Below, in pieces: positions 1 to 10,307 of a DNA stretch of 64,000 nt. Source of the DNA: Phytophthora hibernalis (taxonomy: Eukaryota; Oomycota; Peronosporomycetes; Peronosporales; Peronosporaceae). The stretch spans positions 186,001-250,000 of the forward strand of contig JAAKBF010000300.1 of the NCBI GenBank assembly GCA_012656075.1, in the 5' to 3' direction. Position 1 is the stretch's first letter; each line of letters starts with the position of its first letter. Below the pieces are notes generated by a model, which did no database searches, was not told the DNA's origin, and saw only the letters and a list, made by a program, of their open reading frames with translations. A program made the translations under genes and the position numbers.

Positions 1-1
1 T

Positions 2-424
2 CTCCGATCGGAGGAGTACGAGGAGCTGCAGCCAGCCAAGGTAGTGATCGTGACTGACAACGCGCCTGCATACAGCGAGGTGGAGAGGCTGGAGCGCGAG
101 TTCCTGGCCGCGGATGGCATCGTGAACCTGAACAAGTTCGTCGTCCTGCGCCTAGGCCCCTACAGTCCGATGCTGAACCCCATCGAGGGGTGCTGGAACT
201 CGCTTAAAGCCAAGATGCGTAGGTTCATGGCCGAGAGAAATCAAGAGTTTTTGGTGCGTGGTGAATATGCCACGTTCACGGAGCACCGCATGCAGTTGAT
301 GAAGGAGGCAGTGGAGTTTGGCAAGACGGTGATTACTGCACGACTTGTGTGGCGTTATGAGAGACACTGCCTGCGTCATTGCTTCGCAGCAGAGAAGGGA
401 GACGACATGAAGCTGGGCGCGTAG
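2..424 (+). pseudogene. DDE transposase C-terminal fragment (Tc1/mariner-IS630-like)
   Basis: The reading frame is open from the window edge to the TAG at 422-424, so only the C-terminal part is visible. VTDNAPAY carries the second catalytic Asp of a DDE endonuclease. LGPYSPMLNPIEGCWN, about 40 residues later, is the hallmark of the third acidic residue in the Tc1/mariner-IS630 (DDE_3) group, with E in NPIE. Such enzymes cut and paste DNA at TA dinucleotides. The 5' part lies outside the window, so I cannot say whether the gene is whole. No terminal inverted repeat is recognisable in the 170 bases downstream. The family call is firm; activity is unknown. Confidence 0.75.
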
Positions 425-596
425 TCTAGCTTTGGAGTTTGCTTGAAAAGTGTACCCATCCATTTTGCAAAACGTGAAAAATGCACTTTTGCGCTAGTAC
501 CCAAAATCCCATTTTGCAGCTTGATTTGAAAATTTTGAGACTTGGGTGGGAAATGGTGTAGAAGAGAAACCGGCCGCCTTCATCAAGCGTTCCTTA

Positions 597-1436
597 GGGC
601 CGTTCTTAAATTCCCGCTCCCACGTCCCGGGACCATATACTGCATTCTGATTGGCTCAGACATTCAGTGAGACAGGGTCGAATCTCCCGAGCCCGTCCCG
701 CTCCCGAGTTTATTTCGCGTCGCCGGGAGCGGGACGAGTGGCGGAAACTGCCCAAGCAGGGTACATGAAGTTGGCAATGGAGGAGCTCAACCGCGCTGAA
801 GGCGCGATGGCGACGTACACGACGCGGGAAGCCAACGCTCTGCGGACAGAATGTCGACGGATTAAAGCTACCCCTGCCTCGCTCAACAAAGTACGCTCTC
901 CGAGCCTCTCTCGTTGTATTGGAAACCATCAAAGCAACACGCGTGGTCCAAGATCCTTTCCAGCAGGGAACCGCTGATCGCAAGACGGTTGATTGTATGT
1001 TTAGACTCTAAATGTACTGTTTTCTGACATGTACGCGAGCGTCTTTCAAGGTGCGAACTTGCTAGTCGTGAAGCGCTGGATACCTGGGCCACCGGAAGCA
1101 ACTCAATCATGTGGCAGGATGTTACAAGTGATTACAACGATGAAGATAATGAGAGCTTTAATGCTCTATTATACCTGAAGCTCGCCAGCTCCGTGTACTC
1201 ACCTGCTCCGCGTACTCACCTGTGGCATGCTCGCAACGCATAAGGAGTTGCTTGGACATTGTGTCGTAACCGTGAATGATGGGTGGTGGCAAATTTACGG
1301 TAATTTTAAGAAACAGTGTAGGTTAATGACATTTGATAAGATTATGTTCGATACATAATTCCCGGACGTTCGTTCTTATTTTGGTAAATTGGGACCAACT
1401 TTTCGCGGAGTCGTCCCGGGAACTTAAGAACGGCCC
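597..1436. mobile_element. Non-autonomous DNA element (PIF/Harbinger-like MITE), 840 bp
   Basis: The ends are inverted repeats: GGGCCGTTCTTAA then A (left) or G (right) then TTCCCG, giving 19 of 20 matching bases. TTA is duplicated directly outside (594-596 and 1437-1439). A three-base TTA/TAA duplication with GGG-starting ends is characteristic of PIF/Harbinger elements. No transposase motif is visible inside; short open frames in both strands show no recognisable family. A GC-rich hairpin lies near the left end. The element boundaries are directly visible; the superfamily is inferred from the target duplication. Confidence 0.72.
694..736. repeat. Perfect 13-bp GC-rich hairpin
   Basis: CGTCCCGCTCCCG at 694-706 is exactly complementary to 724-736, with a 17-base loop. 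It lies in the left part of the TTA-flanked element and echoes the GTCCCGGGA motif near both of its ends, so it is probably a subterminal structure of that element. Confidence 0.7.
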
Positions 1437-1439
1437 TTA

Positions 1440-2216
1440 ATAAACAGTTCTGGCGCGAGCACAAAGGGTACATTTTTATTTAAAATATCTGCAGTATATA
1501 ATTCCCTTTCAAACCCGTTGCTTCTTTAATATCAGATTTGTCACCTTGTGTCATTTTAATTTTACGTTATGACGTATTGAATTTTCTTTTTCCATTTTGA
1601 AGTTGAAAAGGTGTAGTAAAAAGCACAAACATTAAAACGTCCCTACATGGTATTGGCACCCCAAAGTTTTTAAACTGGTTTCGCAATGAGACACACAAGG
1701 CAGGGCATCAAATTGATCATCATACAGTGCGCTTCAATCAAATGAAGATAGATAAACCTTTTTTCAGGTGATCGAAGTCCCGTACGTCGAGAGATTAGAA
1801 TCTGAGAAGACACGCTTGTGTTTACATTGAGCTCTGAAACTATTGAGGTTGTCATTGGACGACATCTACATGTATTTCACTCCGGCAATGAAGATGGCAT
1901 GTTGATTCGCAGAGATACGGTCGAGAAGGAGACGTGTACAGTGCATTCCAGTCGGGAGTTCATTACTTATAGGCAGCAATTTTATACATACGAAGGAAAT
2001 ACAACCTTACTTCACTTGTAATTAAGGGAGACGCATACAACCTGACAGTGCTATTGATGATGACGGGTCCCAACTTTCCCACTTTCCGACTGTCATTTCG
2101 GTCACTTTTTATTTGGAAGTGGGGAAATTGACTTCTCCCACTTATTAAGAGGCTGATTATAAGGGTGAACTCTTTCAAAAAATATGATTCTTAGCAAAGT
2201 CATAAAATAGTGACTA
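1440..2216. other. AT-rich intergenic stretch, no gene seen
   Basis: Short open frames only, with no recognisable domain and no RNA gene. It separates the TTA-flanked element from the palindrome downstream of the first polygalacturonase gene. Confidence 0.5.
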
Positions 2217-2261
2217 CTTTTAATCATACTAGTAGTATAATACTACTAGTATGATTAAAAG
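2217..2261. repeat. Perfect 45-bp palindrome
   Basis: Two 22-base arms are exactly complementary around a single central A at 2239. The arms contain CTTTTAATCATACTAG. It sits about 175 bases past the stop codon of the minus-strand polygalacturonase at 2436-3605. It could be the core of a tiny inverted-repeat element, or a structure in the 3' flank. Confidence 0.85.
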
Positions 2262-2435
2262 AAGAAAAAGAAGACGCCTACCTATTCTGACCGATCTTCT
2301 TTTGCATTATAAGAAGATAAAAGAAACTTGATTAAAAGAAAGCTTAACATCCCTGCCAACAATACATCAAATTTATCGTATTGCTTAGACTGGGACTCCA
2401 ATCTACAACAAGACACGAATCCATGGCTTCTGCTC

Positions 2436-3605
2436 CTAAATGTCAAGGCTGTTCGGCTGGCCAAGCAGCTTGCCAGTCGTGGTCGCGCTCACGTCGATAT
2501 CGGAGAAGACCCAGTCGGCGACTACCTTCGGGTTAGTATTAATGTCGTACAGGTTTTTCGCCGAGCCCGTCAAGCCCGAAACAGTAACGCCCTTGATCTG
2601 CACTAGACTGGTAGGGGCACCTGTGTACCCACCCTTCGACTTGCTGTAGTCCGACCGGATCACGATAGCGTTCTTCACGTTCGAGAGCTCGTTGTTTAGG
2701 TACTTCACATCACAGACCAGACCCTTCAGTCCGATAATAGTCTTGATGCGGAGACCATTGTCACTATCGACGATCGTGTTACCCTGGACAGTGAGACCCT
2801 GGACAGTGGTGGACTGATCGACAGCGTTACCTCCCAGGGATCCGACCGAGATACCGTGGCTACCGTAGCATTTGTTGTTGGTGAAAAACGTGTTGGTGCT
2901 GGACTGCATTGCAAGACAGTCGTCCTGGTTGTAGATGGTGTTGCCCGTGATGGTGATATGGTCATTCTTGGTGAGACCAAAACCATCGGTGTTCTTAGCA
3001 ATGCCGTTGCCAGCCCTGGAGTCGATCGTTAGACCGGTGAGGGTCGTGTCCTTGCATGTCACGATGCTGAACGTGCGGAACGGCATATTCTTGATGGTGA
3101 ATCCAGATACCGTTGAACTGATGACGTTCTGCAGCTTGAAGAAGACCGGACGAGTGATCGACTGACCCTGGTTCCAGTACCAAGCTCCCTGGCCGTTAAG
3201 GATACCGGAACCCTTCACCGTGAGGTCACTGCCGCTCACGCGTACGAGAGGACCAACCCACTTCTGTGTTCCGAAGGTGGTGATTCCCTTGAACTCGATG
3301 GTGGCACCCGTCTTGGCAAGACTCAGGTCGAGCGTGACGCCGGCCGGGACAATCAGCGAGTCGACCGTAATGGTACTGCAGGACGAGATGTCGGTTCCCT
3401 TCTTGTACGTGCCAGTGAGGTTGCAGCCTTTACCACTGGTAGTGGTGGTGGTCTGCTGTGTCTGTTGCTGCGTCTGTTGCACTTGTTCTTGAGGCTGCGG
3501 AGTCTTCTTGCTCTTACCCATGGATTCTTGACGGAGCATGGGCGAGCCGTTGGCGGTAGCAGCGAGGAGCGCGAAGGCAGCGAGCGCGGCAGAGATGAAC
3601 TTCAT
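2436..3605 (-). CDS. Polygalacturonase (glycoside hydrolase family 28), copy 1
   Basis: A 389-residue secreted enzyme expected to hydrolyse alpha-1,4-galacturonan in plant pectin, outside the cell. Residues 1-20 form a signal peptide (MKFISAALAAFALLAATANG), followed by a Gln/Thr-rich linker (about 36-56) and a right-handed beta-helix domain. The GH28 active-site motifs are present: NTD at 205-207, QDDCLAM with Asp228/Asp229, GSHG with His250, and RIKT at 286-289. Two normally conserved positions differ from its neighbour: NTDGFG instead of NTDGFD, and LNGQG instead of LDGQG. There is no intron. The start is supported by the signal peptide and by a core promoter 58-74 bases upstream. It is the downstream member of a tandem pair with the gene at 5226-6371. 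Family certain; full activity less certain because of the substitutions. Confidence 0.93.
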   Translation of the reverse strand: MKFISAALAAFALLAATANGSPMLRQESMGKSKKTPQPQEQVQQTQQQTQQTTTTTSGKGCNLTGTYKKGTDISSCSTITVDSLIVPAGVTLDLSLAKTGATIEFKGITTFGTQKWVGPLVRVSGSDLTVKGSGILNGQGAWYWNQGQSITRPVFFKLQNVISSTVSGFTIKNMPFRTFSIVTCKDTTLTGLTIDSRAGNGIAKNTDGFGLTKNDHITITGNTIYNQDDCLAMQSSTNTFFTNNKCYGSHGISVGSLGGNAVDQSTTVQGLTVQGNTIVDSDNGLRIKTIIGLKGLVCDVKYLNNELSNVKNAIVIRSDYSKSKGGYTGAPTSLVQIKGVTVSGLTGSAKNLYDINTNPKVVADWVFSDIDVSATTTGKLLGQPNSLDI

Positions 3606-3662
3606 TGTTGAAAGCGTCTTGTGGTTTCTTGGTGGTCTTTTGGTGGAGGTGTTTGACCCGAT

Positions 3663-3679
3663 GTAAATTGGGAAGTGAG
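3663..3679 (-). promoter_or_regulatory. Oomycete core promoter (Inr + flanking region) of polygalacturonase copy 1
   Basis: Read on the minus strand the site is CTCACTTCCCAATTTAC, matching the oomycete GCTCATTYYNCAWTTTNYY consensus. It lies 58-74 bases before the start codon, the expected distance for a transcription start. Confidence 0.75.
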
Positions 3680-3705
3680 ATCAATGATTCAGCTTCGTTG
3701 AGCAC

Positions 3706-5225
3706 ATGTAACGCTACGAGTGTCCCCTTAGGCTAGGAGTAAACCGGTGGACTTGAGTCCGTCGCCATTCCTCAGCACTGCAGAGCTTACGTATGAAGGC
3801 AGGATGGAACAGCTCCTCCACACGACCCGTATCCGATACCATATGCAGAAGCGTATCCAGCTCTATGGTCGTCGTTTTAATACATTTTAATCGAGCCACT
3901 TCAACAGGCAAGAGACGGAGTCACGGATGGAGCAAGTGTTTTAACCGAATGAAGCAGCTGGCAGAGCTGATGGTGACCAAATGCCCGCAGCGTCAGTCCA
4001 AAGCAAACTTACAATTGTGCGACGTACCGACACCGGTAACATTTTAAAAACCTTATCGAAAAGTTGGTTGCTACTGGTACTTACTTCTCACTTTTTGGCA
4101 GTTGTAAATCAATTTCGTATGAGCCCGTACATGTACATGTATTAACCCTTACCGGTTGTCAAGTCCAGACTGGATTCCCGTTCGTGTCGTCAAGGCAAGC
4201 TCGACCATACGGCGCCTACTATGCACAGTGCATTGCACTGCATCCGTCTAACATAAAATACCATTTCGGGCTTTTGCTGTCTGAAGTACATGTATACAGT
4301 AGTCTCTGGACGGCTACAGTAGACGACTTCACGAAGTGTGCACATGGGCTCTGCACACGTGACTCGACAACCTCCTGCCATCGGGTTATAAAGAACCAGT
4401 CGACACGTTCGCCGCACGGACATTGTAAGCTTGTTGTACATTTTGTACATTTACTTGTACAATTGAGCCAGGAGGTCCACCCTGCGTCTCTCGATTGAGA
4501 GCTGAGCCACGAGTACAGGTTCGCATCCGCAGCATGGTGAAGTGGTCGACTGGATTTGAAAGCGATCGCCGTCATCGGCTCGAACTCGATCCTTGATATG
4601 CTACATCGGCGAGCCGGTGGAGACGCTGTGGTTAAGGCCTTATTGGTGCTGAACTGCACGGCGAGATATCGTGAGGTTCAAAGCTGTTCTCGTCGTTGGC
4701 GACATCGTCAACGTCGCTCGAGTCGAGCTTTAGACTGCTGAGCGCATTAGCTTAAGTAATGCTTTATTTTTACATGCATTGCCGTTCTTTGGCTCAACAT
4801 TTCGGCGGAGGGTCTCACAAACTTTTGGAGCTCACACCTGGCCTTGGGTCATGTTTTGGCGGACGGTGGGGTTCTGTGCTGACTCAAATACCAATTGAGT
4901 CAGCGTTTGAATTCCTTGAGTCGAAGCAGCACCGAGACGTGTCTCCCACCCGAGATTTTACACTGCCGTGCTTAGTACATGTAGTTGGACAACCACAACA
5001 ATCTACATGTACCGGTAGGAAATCTGATGCAGCAGAATCTCAGCTTCGCCATTTTCGCAAACTGCACCGCTCAACCGAACGTGTAAACAGCATAAGGTCA
5101 CAGCGGGAAGAATTCAAAACGAGCATACATCAATTTTATCATATTGGCTAGCTGTCCCCCACTCTATTGATCTTCTGCCGACCTGGACCACCAATTCACA
5201 AGACAAGAAACCACAGTTTCTGACT
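3706..5225. other. Intergenic region between two polygalacturonase genes
   Basis: About 1.5 kb without a convincing gene. Short open frames on both strands lack domains or codon-use support. It contains the alternating motif TACATGTACATGTATTA at 4127-4143, also seen elsewhere in the window. Regulatory sequence for the upstream side of copy 1 and the 3' flank of copy 2 should be here. Confidence 0.5.
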
Positions 5226-6371
5226 CTACAAGTCGATGCTGTTGGGCTGGCCGACCGCATTACCCGTCTTGGACGCGCTCACTTCGATGCCCGAGAAGTT
5301 CCAGTCCGCCACCACCTTCGGGTTCGCCACGATGTCGTACAGGTTCGTGGCCGAGCCCGTGAGGCCCGACACAGTCACGCCCGTAATCTGCACCTGGCTA
5401 GTCGCCGAGCCCGTGTAGCCACCCTTGGACTTGCTGTAGTCTGAGTGCATGACGATGGCATTCTTCACGTTCGAGAGTTTGTTGTTCAGGTACTTCACGT
5501 TAGAAACGAGGCCCTTCAGTCCGATGATGGTCTTGATGCGGATGCCGTTGTCGCTGTTCTGGATCGTGTTACCCTGAACGGTGAGACCCTGGACCGTGGA
5601 GGACTGGTCCACAGCATTACCACCGAGCGAGCCAATCGACACACCGTGGCCGCCGCTGCAGAGATTGTTGCTGAAGACGGTGTTGGTGCTGGACTGCATG
5701 GCGAGGCAGTCGTCCTGGTTGTAGATCTTGTTGCCCGTGATCGTGATGTGGTCGTTCTTGGTCAGGTCAAAGCCGTCCGTGTTCTTGGCGAGTCCGTTGC
5801 CGGCGCTCGAATCAAGCGTGAGACCGCTGAGGGTCGTTTGCTGACAAGTCACGATGCTGAATGTGCGGAACGGAGAGTTCTTCAGCGTGAAGCCCGAGAG
5901 CGTGGAGCTGGCGACGTTCTGCAGACGGAAGAAGACCGGGCGCGTAATCGATTGGCCCAGCTTCCAGTACCAGGCACCCTGGCCGTCGAGAGTGCCGGAG
6001 CCCTTGACCGTGAGGCTTTTACCACCGAGAAGCACGAGCGGTCCGGCCCACTTTGCCGTACCAAAGGTGGTTGTGCCCGTGAACTCGATAGTAGCACCGC
6101 TCTTGGTCTTGCTCAAGTCGAGCGTGACGCCAGCCGGAACTGTCAGCGAACCGATGGTGATTGAACTGCACGACGAGATATCGGTACCCTTGGAGTAGGC
6201 GCCGGTCAGGTTGCAGCCACTGCTGGTGCTGCTCTGCTGTTGCTGCTGCACCTGGTCCTGGTTGGTGTTGGTCTTGCTCTTGCCCTCAGCTTCCATTCGC
6301 AACATGGGCGAACCGTCGACGGTGGCGACGAAGAGCGCAAAGGCAGCGAAAGCAGTCGAGAGGAGTTTCAT
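5226..6371 (-). CDS. Polygalacturonase (glycoside hydrolase family 28), copy 2
   Basis: A 381-residue secreted pectin hydrolase, closely similar to the copy at 2436-3605 along its whole length. Residues 1-20 are a signal peptide (MKLLSTAFAAFALFVATVDG), followed by a Gln/Ser linker and the beta-helix domain. Catalytic motifs are all standard: NTDGFD with Asp199, QDDCLAM with Asp220/Asp221, GGHG with His242, and RIKT with Arg278/Lys280. Cysteines near residues 53 and 68 and in the C-SGGHG loop fit the family's disulfides. No intron. A matching core promoter lies 48-65 bases before the start. Same strand as copy 1 and about 1.6 kb upstream of it, so a tandem duplication is likely. The long open frame antisense to it (5445-6164) is a shadow. 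Confidence 0.95.
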   Translation of the reverse strand: MKLLSTAFAAFALFVATVDGSPMLRMEAEGKSKTNTNQDQVQQQQQSSTSSGCNLTGAYSKGTDISSCSSITIGSLTVPAGVTLDLSKTKSGATIEFTGTTTFGTAKWAGPLVLLGGKSLTVKGSGTLDGQGAWYWKLGQSITRPVFFRLQNVASSTLSGFTLKNSPFRTFSIVTCQQTTLSGLTLDSSAGNGLAKNTDGFDLTKNDHITITGNKIYNQDDCLAMQSSTNTVFSNNLCSGGHGVSIGSLGGNAVDQSSTVQGLTVQGNTIQNSDNGIRIKTIIGLKGLVSNVKYLNNKLSNVKNAIVMHSDYSKSKGGYTGSATSQVQITGVTVSGLTGSATNLYDIVANPKVVADWNFSGIEVSASKTGNAVGQPNSIDL

Positions 6372-6418
6372 CGTTGATGTTTGGTGACGGGTTGGCTGGA
6401 TGGAGGTGCTCGACAGGA

Positions 6419-6436
6419 GGCGAATTTGAAAATGAG
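6419..6436 (-). promoter_or_regulatory. Oomycete core promoter of polygalacturonase copy 2
   Basis: Minus-strand reading CTCATTTTCAAATTCGCC fits the Inr plus flanking-region consensus and lies about 50 bases before the start codon. Confidence 0.75.
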
Positions 6437-7513
6437 ATCAGTGGTCAAGCTCGAACTGGTTGGATGCACGAGTGCCCCTGGTAGTTGCTGCTGTCTATGA
6501 GCCAGGGACCGTTCGTTCGTGCTGCGCTGTTCGAACGGTAAACAACAGAGTTGGGAGTTCCGGCTCAAGCAACAAAGGTGTCGTTGTGTACTCCCTCTGA
6601 CAGCGCGCGTACAGCTGGAGGAAGCTGTTGCTGTTTGCCAGACTCGATCCGACACAATCGCCAGCTTTTTGAAGGGCGAGCCACAAGCCAGCAAATCTAA
6701 GCGGTCGTTGACTCGCTCCGAAGCAGCCACCTCGGGCGTTGAACCGGTGCACTTGATTCGTGTGCGTGTGAAAGTTGCCTTTGGATCAACTTCCGGTCGC
6801 ACCAAGTGTTTTCTCCGAAGGAAGCAACGGAGTTTTGCGTGGAAACGTAACGTGTGTGTATGTACCCCTCAGACTGAGGCTCAGGACCGAGTCTAGATGG
6901 TCGTTTGTTGAAAGTGCGGATGCTTCGGTGTCTTGAACGAGGCAAGATAAATAAATGCCTTCAGCTCGAGTATCTTTCTGGTCGCACTGCCGCCCCGCGT
7001 ACAACAAGGCAAGATAACGGTAGTCGAGCTCCACAGCTACTATTAATGCACACAGCTCTGATCTCGCCAGTTCAAGCATGTCTTGAGATCTGCAGTCTTG
7101 GCTCGGCAAATTCGGCACGTGTATTTGTGCGAGCTCTCTCAAGTTGAGAGTCTCAACAGAACACTGCTGTCAGAACAGCGCTCGACACTGTTCCTGAGAG
7201 CACTGTGCTGGTATAATATATGTAGGTTGAGCTGAACGGGTTTCCAACGAAAGCCTTTCATTAGCGTACCAACATTGCCGACGCCTTGCCTCAATTGAGG
7301 GCACCCTTGAGTCGTGCATGCTGTACGCTGTGTGGCGCGATCTCACGAAAATGGATCTTCGGATGCCAAGCCCGAATTTCAGCCTGACACTTTCCGGACC
7401 CGACGTGATTCACGAGCTCGTCTATCTCCCCCTCTCAACGCCGCGAGTCAACGGTGGCCGCTTTCAAATCCAGCCGACCACTCCACCATGCTACAAACTC
7501 GAACAGGTCAGTT
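6437..7513. other. Intergenic region, no gene seen
   Basis: Roughly 1.1 kb between the copy-2 promoter and the split TA-flanked element. Several short overlapping frames occur on both strands but none has a recognisable motif. Confidence 0.45.
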
Positions 7514-7699
7514 TACCCCGACTTCCTTGGCTTATTACGGTCGTCTACTTATAACGGTCAGCCAATCATATCGTATTATATTAATCTTTGCTTATAACGG
7601 TCGGTAATATATCGGTAATAATACCGGTTTAATTGTCATGCGTCTCGCCTTATATTTGGTAACACCAACAGCTGCACGAGGCAAACGGATGTAGCATAG

Positions 7700-7862
7700 T
7701 GTTCGGCTTCCACGGACAAGATGTCGAAGACGTTGCAGTCGAAAGAGGAAGGCTTCTTTTCGGATCACGAGAAGGTTACTAGAAAATTCAGGCTAAGTTT
7801 AGTTGTAGGAGGAAGGCTGGGAGCTCCAGTGGACCTTACTTTCTCTTTTACTCCGCTCTCGA
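7700..7862 (+). repeat. Split direct repeat A1 (left end of Ngaro element)
   Basis: Starts TGTTCGGCTTCCACGGACAA and ends at CTCTCGA. It is repeated at 13542-13705 with one inserted T and two substitutions. Confidence 0.9.
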
Positions 7863-8178
7863 TAGCCTCAAGCCACCCCGGCCCTTTGCGCCGGCTTGTC
7901 GGACGTTTCCAGCAGACAACCTCTCAACCACCATGACCGCAACGGCACTGTATGCCCTGTTCAAGCCTGACCTCCTCGACACGGTGGGATATGCGTACGG
8001 CAAGACTACCTCCGAGGTGCGGCAGGGGCGGTACGACGTGGAGCGTGTGGCTAGTGGGAGATGGGGTGATGGTGGGACATTCGCGACTCAACGAGAATCC
8101 ACTGAAGTGGAGTTGCGTGCAGTCCAAAAGGAGGAGGCACTGAGCTGAATTGGCACCTACGTCGGTTGCGCACTTTGC

Positions 8179-10301
8179 GTGACTCGAGTGCCGCAAGGAC
8201 TGCCGAAGATCTGGGACTACGGCATGGTTGTGGGTTACACATGGAAGAATTCAACCCATACTGGAGTACTGCAAGTGACATTCGCTGATGCAACAAGAGA
8301 AACACCCTATGGCGAAGAAGAGCAGCAGGACTTGGCGCTAGACACCTACGCGTTACGACCCTGCAGTCGTCGTGACGTTGCCGACATTATGCCTGGCGAA
8401 ATGCGGGCAATTCACAATGCTGTCCATGACCACTTTAACGGAATTGGGCAAACGGCTCGCAGGAGTTCAACCACCATCCTCCGGAAGGTGGGCTTGTCAG
8501 CACTGGATGAGCAGCAAGCCGTTCCAGTGTTCAATTTGGGAGATACACGTGTGAATATTTGCGGATCGATCATATTCTGAACTACGTTTTTACCACGACG
8601 GAAACCGCCGCGCCCCACAAGGAGTCATCGTTCCGGATTCACTATTTGCAGCGCAAGCAACAGGCGAGGCAGAGCGGAATAGCAACAGGAGCACCGATGT
8701 TGAGAGGATGGAGCAGCTTTACGAGTCGGATGAGGACACGGGTGGAATCGATTTGGGACCAGAGGAAGCAGTGCAGTCGACTCGCTTCAAACGAAGACGA
8801 GAAGATAAGCAGGGGCGCCCAATGTGCGTGGCGAGGCACGACTCGTCGCACTTCGCCAACGGCTCGAGGACGACCCAGCTATGGTCCGCGATATTGACCA
8901 ACTCATCGCCCTTCGCCAAGCGAACCTGGGAGAAAGCAATTCTACTGCACTGGTGTTAGCTGCAGGACTTGAGACCAAGTCGCAGTTTAAACCGAGTCGG
9001 CAGCAAGTGGTGGCGCACGGGATGCTAGTCAATGGTAAGTACTCATCTTTGGATTCACAATTGTTTGTTGAGACTATGCAGTCGAAGTCGAAAGAATTTG
9101 ATTATTTGCCACACCCTCGTGCTGCTCGAGGATTTTATGGTTGGGACTTTGGATTTCGAGGGCTTTCCTCCATGCATTTATCCCCCGTGGACGTGGATGC
9201 AGAACGTGAATTCCGACGTAATCACGATATGACGAACTTCTCGTCGAAGAACAAGCTGCCTGGGCCGCCGAAATCTGCGATGATTGCAGATCTATTGGCT
9301 GCATTGGACGTTCTTTCATTGCTCGTGACCGAAATGTATCAGCCGATGGTATCCGAGTTGGTCGACAGTGCCAGGCGTTTTCTGCTCTTGTTACGGAAGA
9401 CGAAGTCAATGGCAGGACCAGATGCGATCCCAGAGTTGGTAGCTTGGATTGATGACAGCTTCGAACATTTTCGAGCCTGCCTGGTGCGGGAAGACATGGC
9501 GGCCGCTATGGACGTGATGAAGTGTTGTCAGTTCAATAGGGAGGGGCGGTTTTGTGAAGGTACCATGAAACAGGTCGGGAAGTGCCTCGTTTCAGGCCGA
9601 AACAAAAACCTCCACCTCGGGAAGTGTCAGACTGCAAGGTTGTCAAGCCCGTGATAGATGGCTACGAATGCTTCAGCCAACCCGCAAGAGAGAACGGGAC
9701 GAGGGCGGGCTTCAACAGCTACGAAAGTTTGGCGCTAACGGACTGTAAAAGTATCGCCGACCCGGAGACAGCCACACGCCCCGTTTTCGGCGTTGATCAG
9801 TCGCTACAAGATAGTTGCAGGCAGGTAGTTTGCCCCGGAGTGGTCAAAATTCACACTCGGGGCGTTGTTCAGCCGCTGCAAGATGACTGCAGGCAGGTAG
9901 GTTGCCTTGAAGTGGTCACTAGCCACGATCGAGGCGTTGGTAAGCCGCTGCAAAACAGTTGCAGGCAGGTAGTGGGGCCAAATGGGACCAAAACCCACGT
10001 TTGGAGTGTTGCTGGATCCAGACGAGGTGGACGAGAGGCGACAATTATACGTGTTCCTCTGGCAAGTCGTTTGAGGACCTACGTGGAGGCTCAACAGCGT
10101 CGTTACGCATTGTCCTTGCGAGCCAGAGAACGCTTATTGACCCTTCAGCAAGAAGACACGGCCAGCAATTCGAAGGTGCTAATGGCTAACTTTGGTGTCC
10201 CACCTCCGATTTCGAGTCCACCGTCGATTGAATCTAATGGCGTGCACTGCTACCGGATCGATCAAGCCAAACAAGCAGCTTATAGCGAATTGCTTCGATG
10301 A
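8179..10301 (+). pseudogene. Gag-like region of the Ngaro element
   Basis: Open frames at 8179-8580, 8824-9654 and 9582-10301 lie where gag belongs, ahead of reverse transcriptase. The 8824-9654 frame is helical and charged, with a Cys-rich stretch near its end (MKCCQFN...GKC) that may be a zinc-knuckle relic. The 9582-10301 frame holds three 24-residue repeats containing LQDSCRQV-like cores, then an Arg-rich helical segment. The pieces overlap in different frames, so at least two frameshifts separate them. No specific gag family is recognised; assignment is by position. Confidence 0.55.
9791..10006 (+). repeat. Three 72-bp tandem repeats inside the gag-like frame
   Basis: Units start at 9791, 9863 and 9935, exactly 72 bases (24 codons) apart. 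Each includes the sequence GTTGCAGGCAGGTAG or a one- to two-base variant and encodes a CRQV core. Confidence 0.8.
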
Positions 10302-10307
10302 TCGAGA

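Noticed and set aside
606..983. Coding frames inside the TTA-flanked element
   Set aside because: No transposase or Myb-like motif is readable in either strand; the frames owe their length to GC-rich inverted repeats.
4064..4659. Overlapping 140-codon frames on both strands between polygalacturonase copies 1 and 2
   Set aside because: No domain, no promoter, and cysteine- and histidine-rich shadow-like composition.
5445..6164. 239-codon open frame on the plus strand
   Set aside because: Exactly antisense to the well-supported polygalacturonase at 5226-6371; similar shadow frames lie antisense to the other copies.
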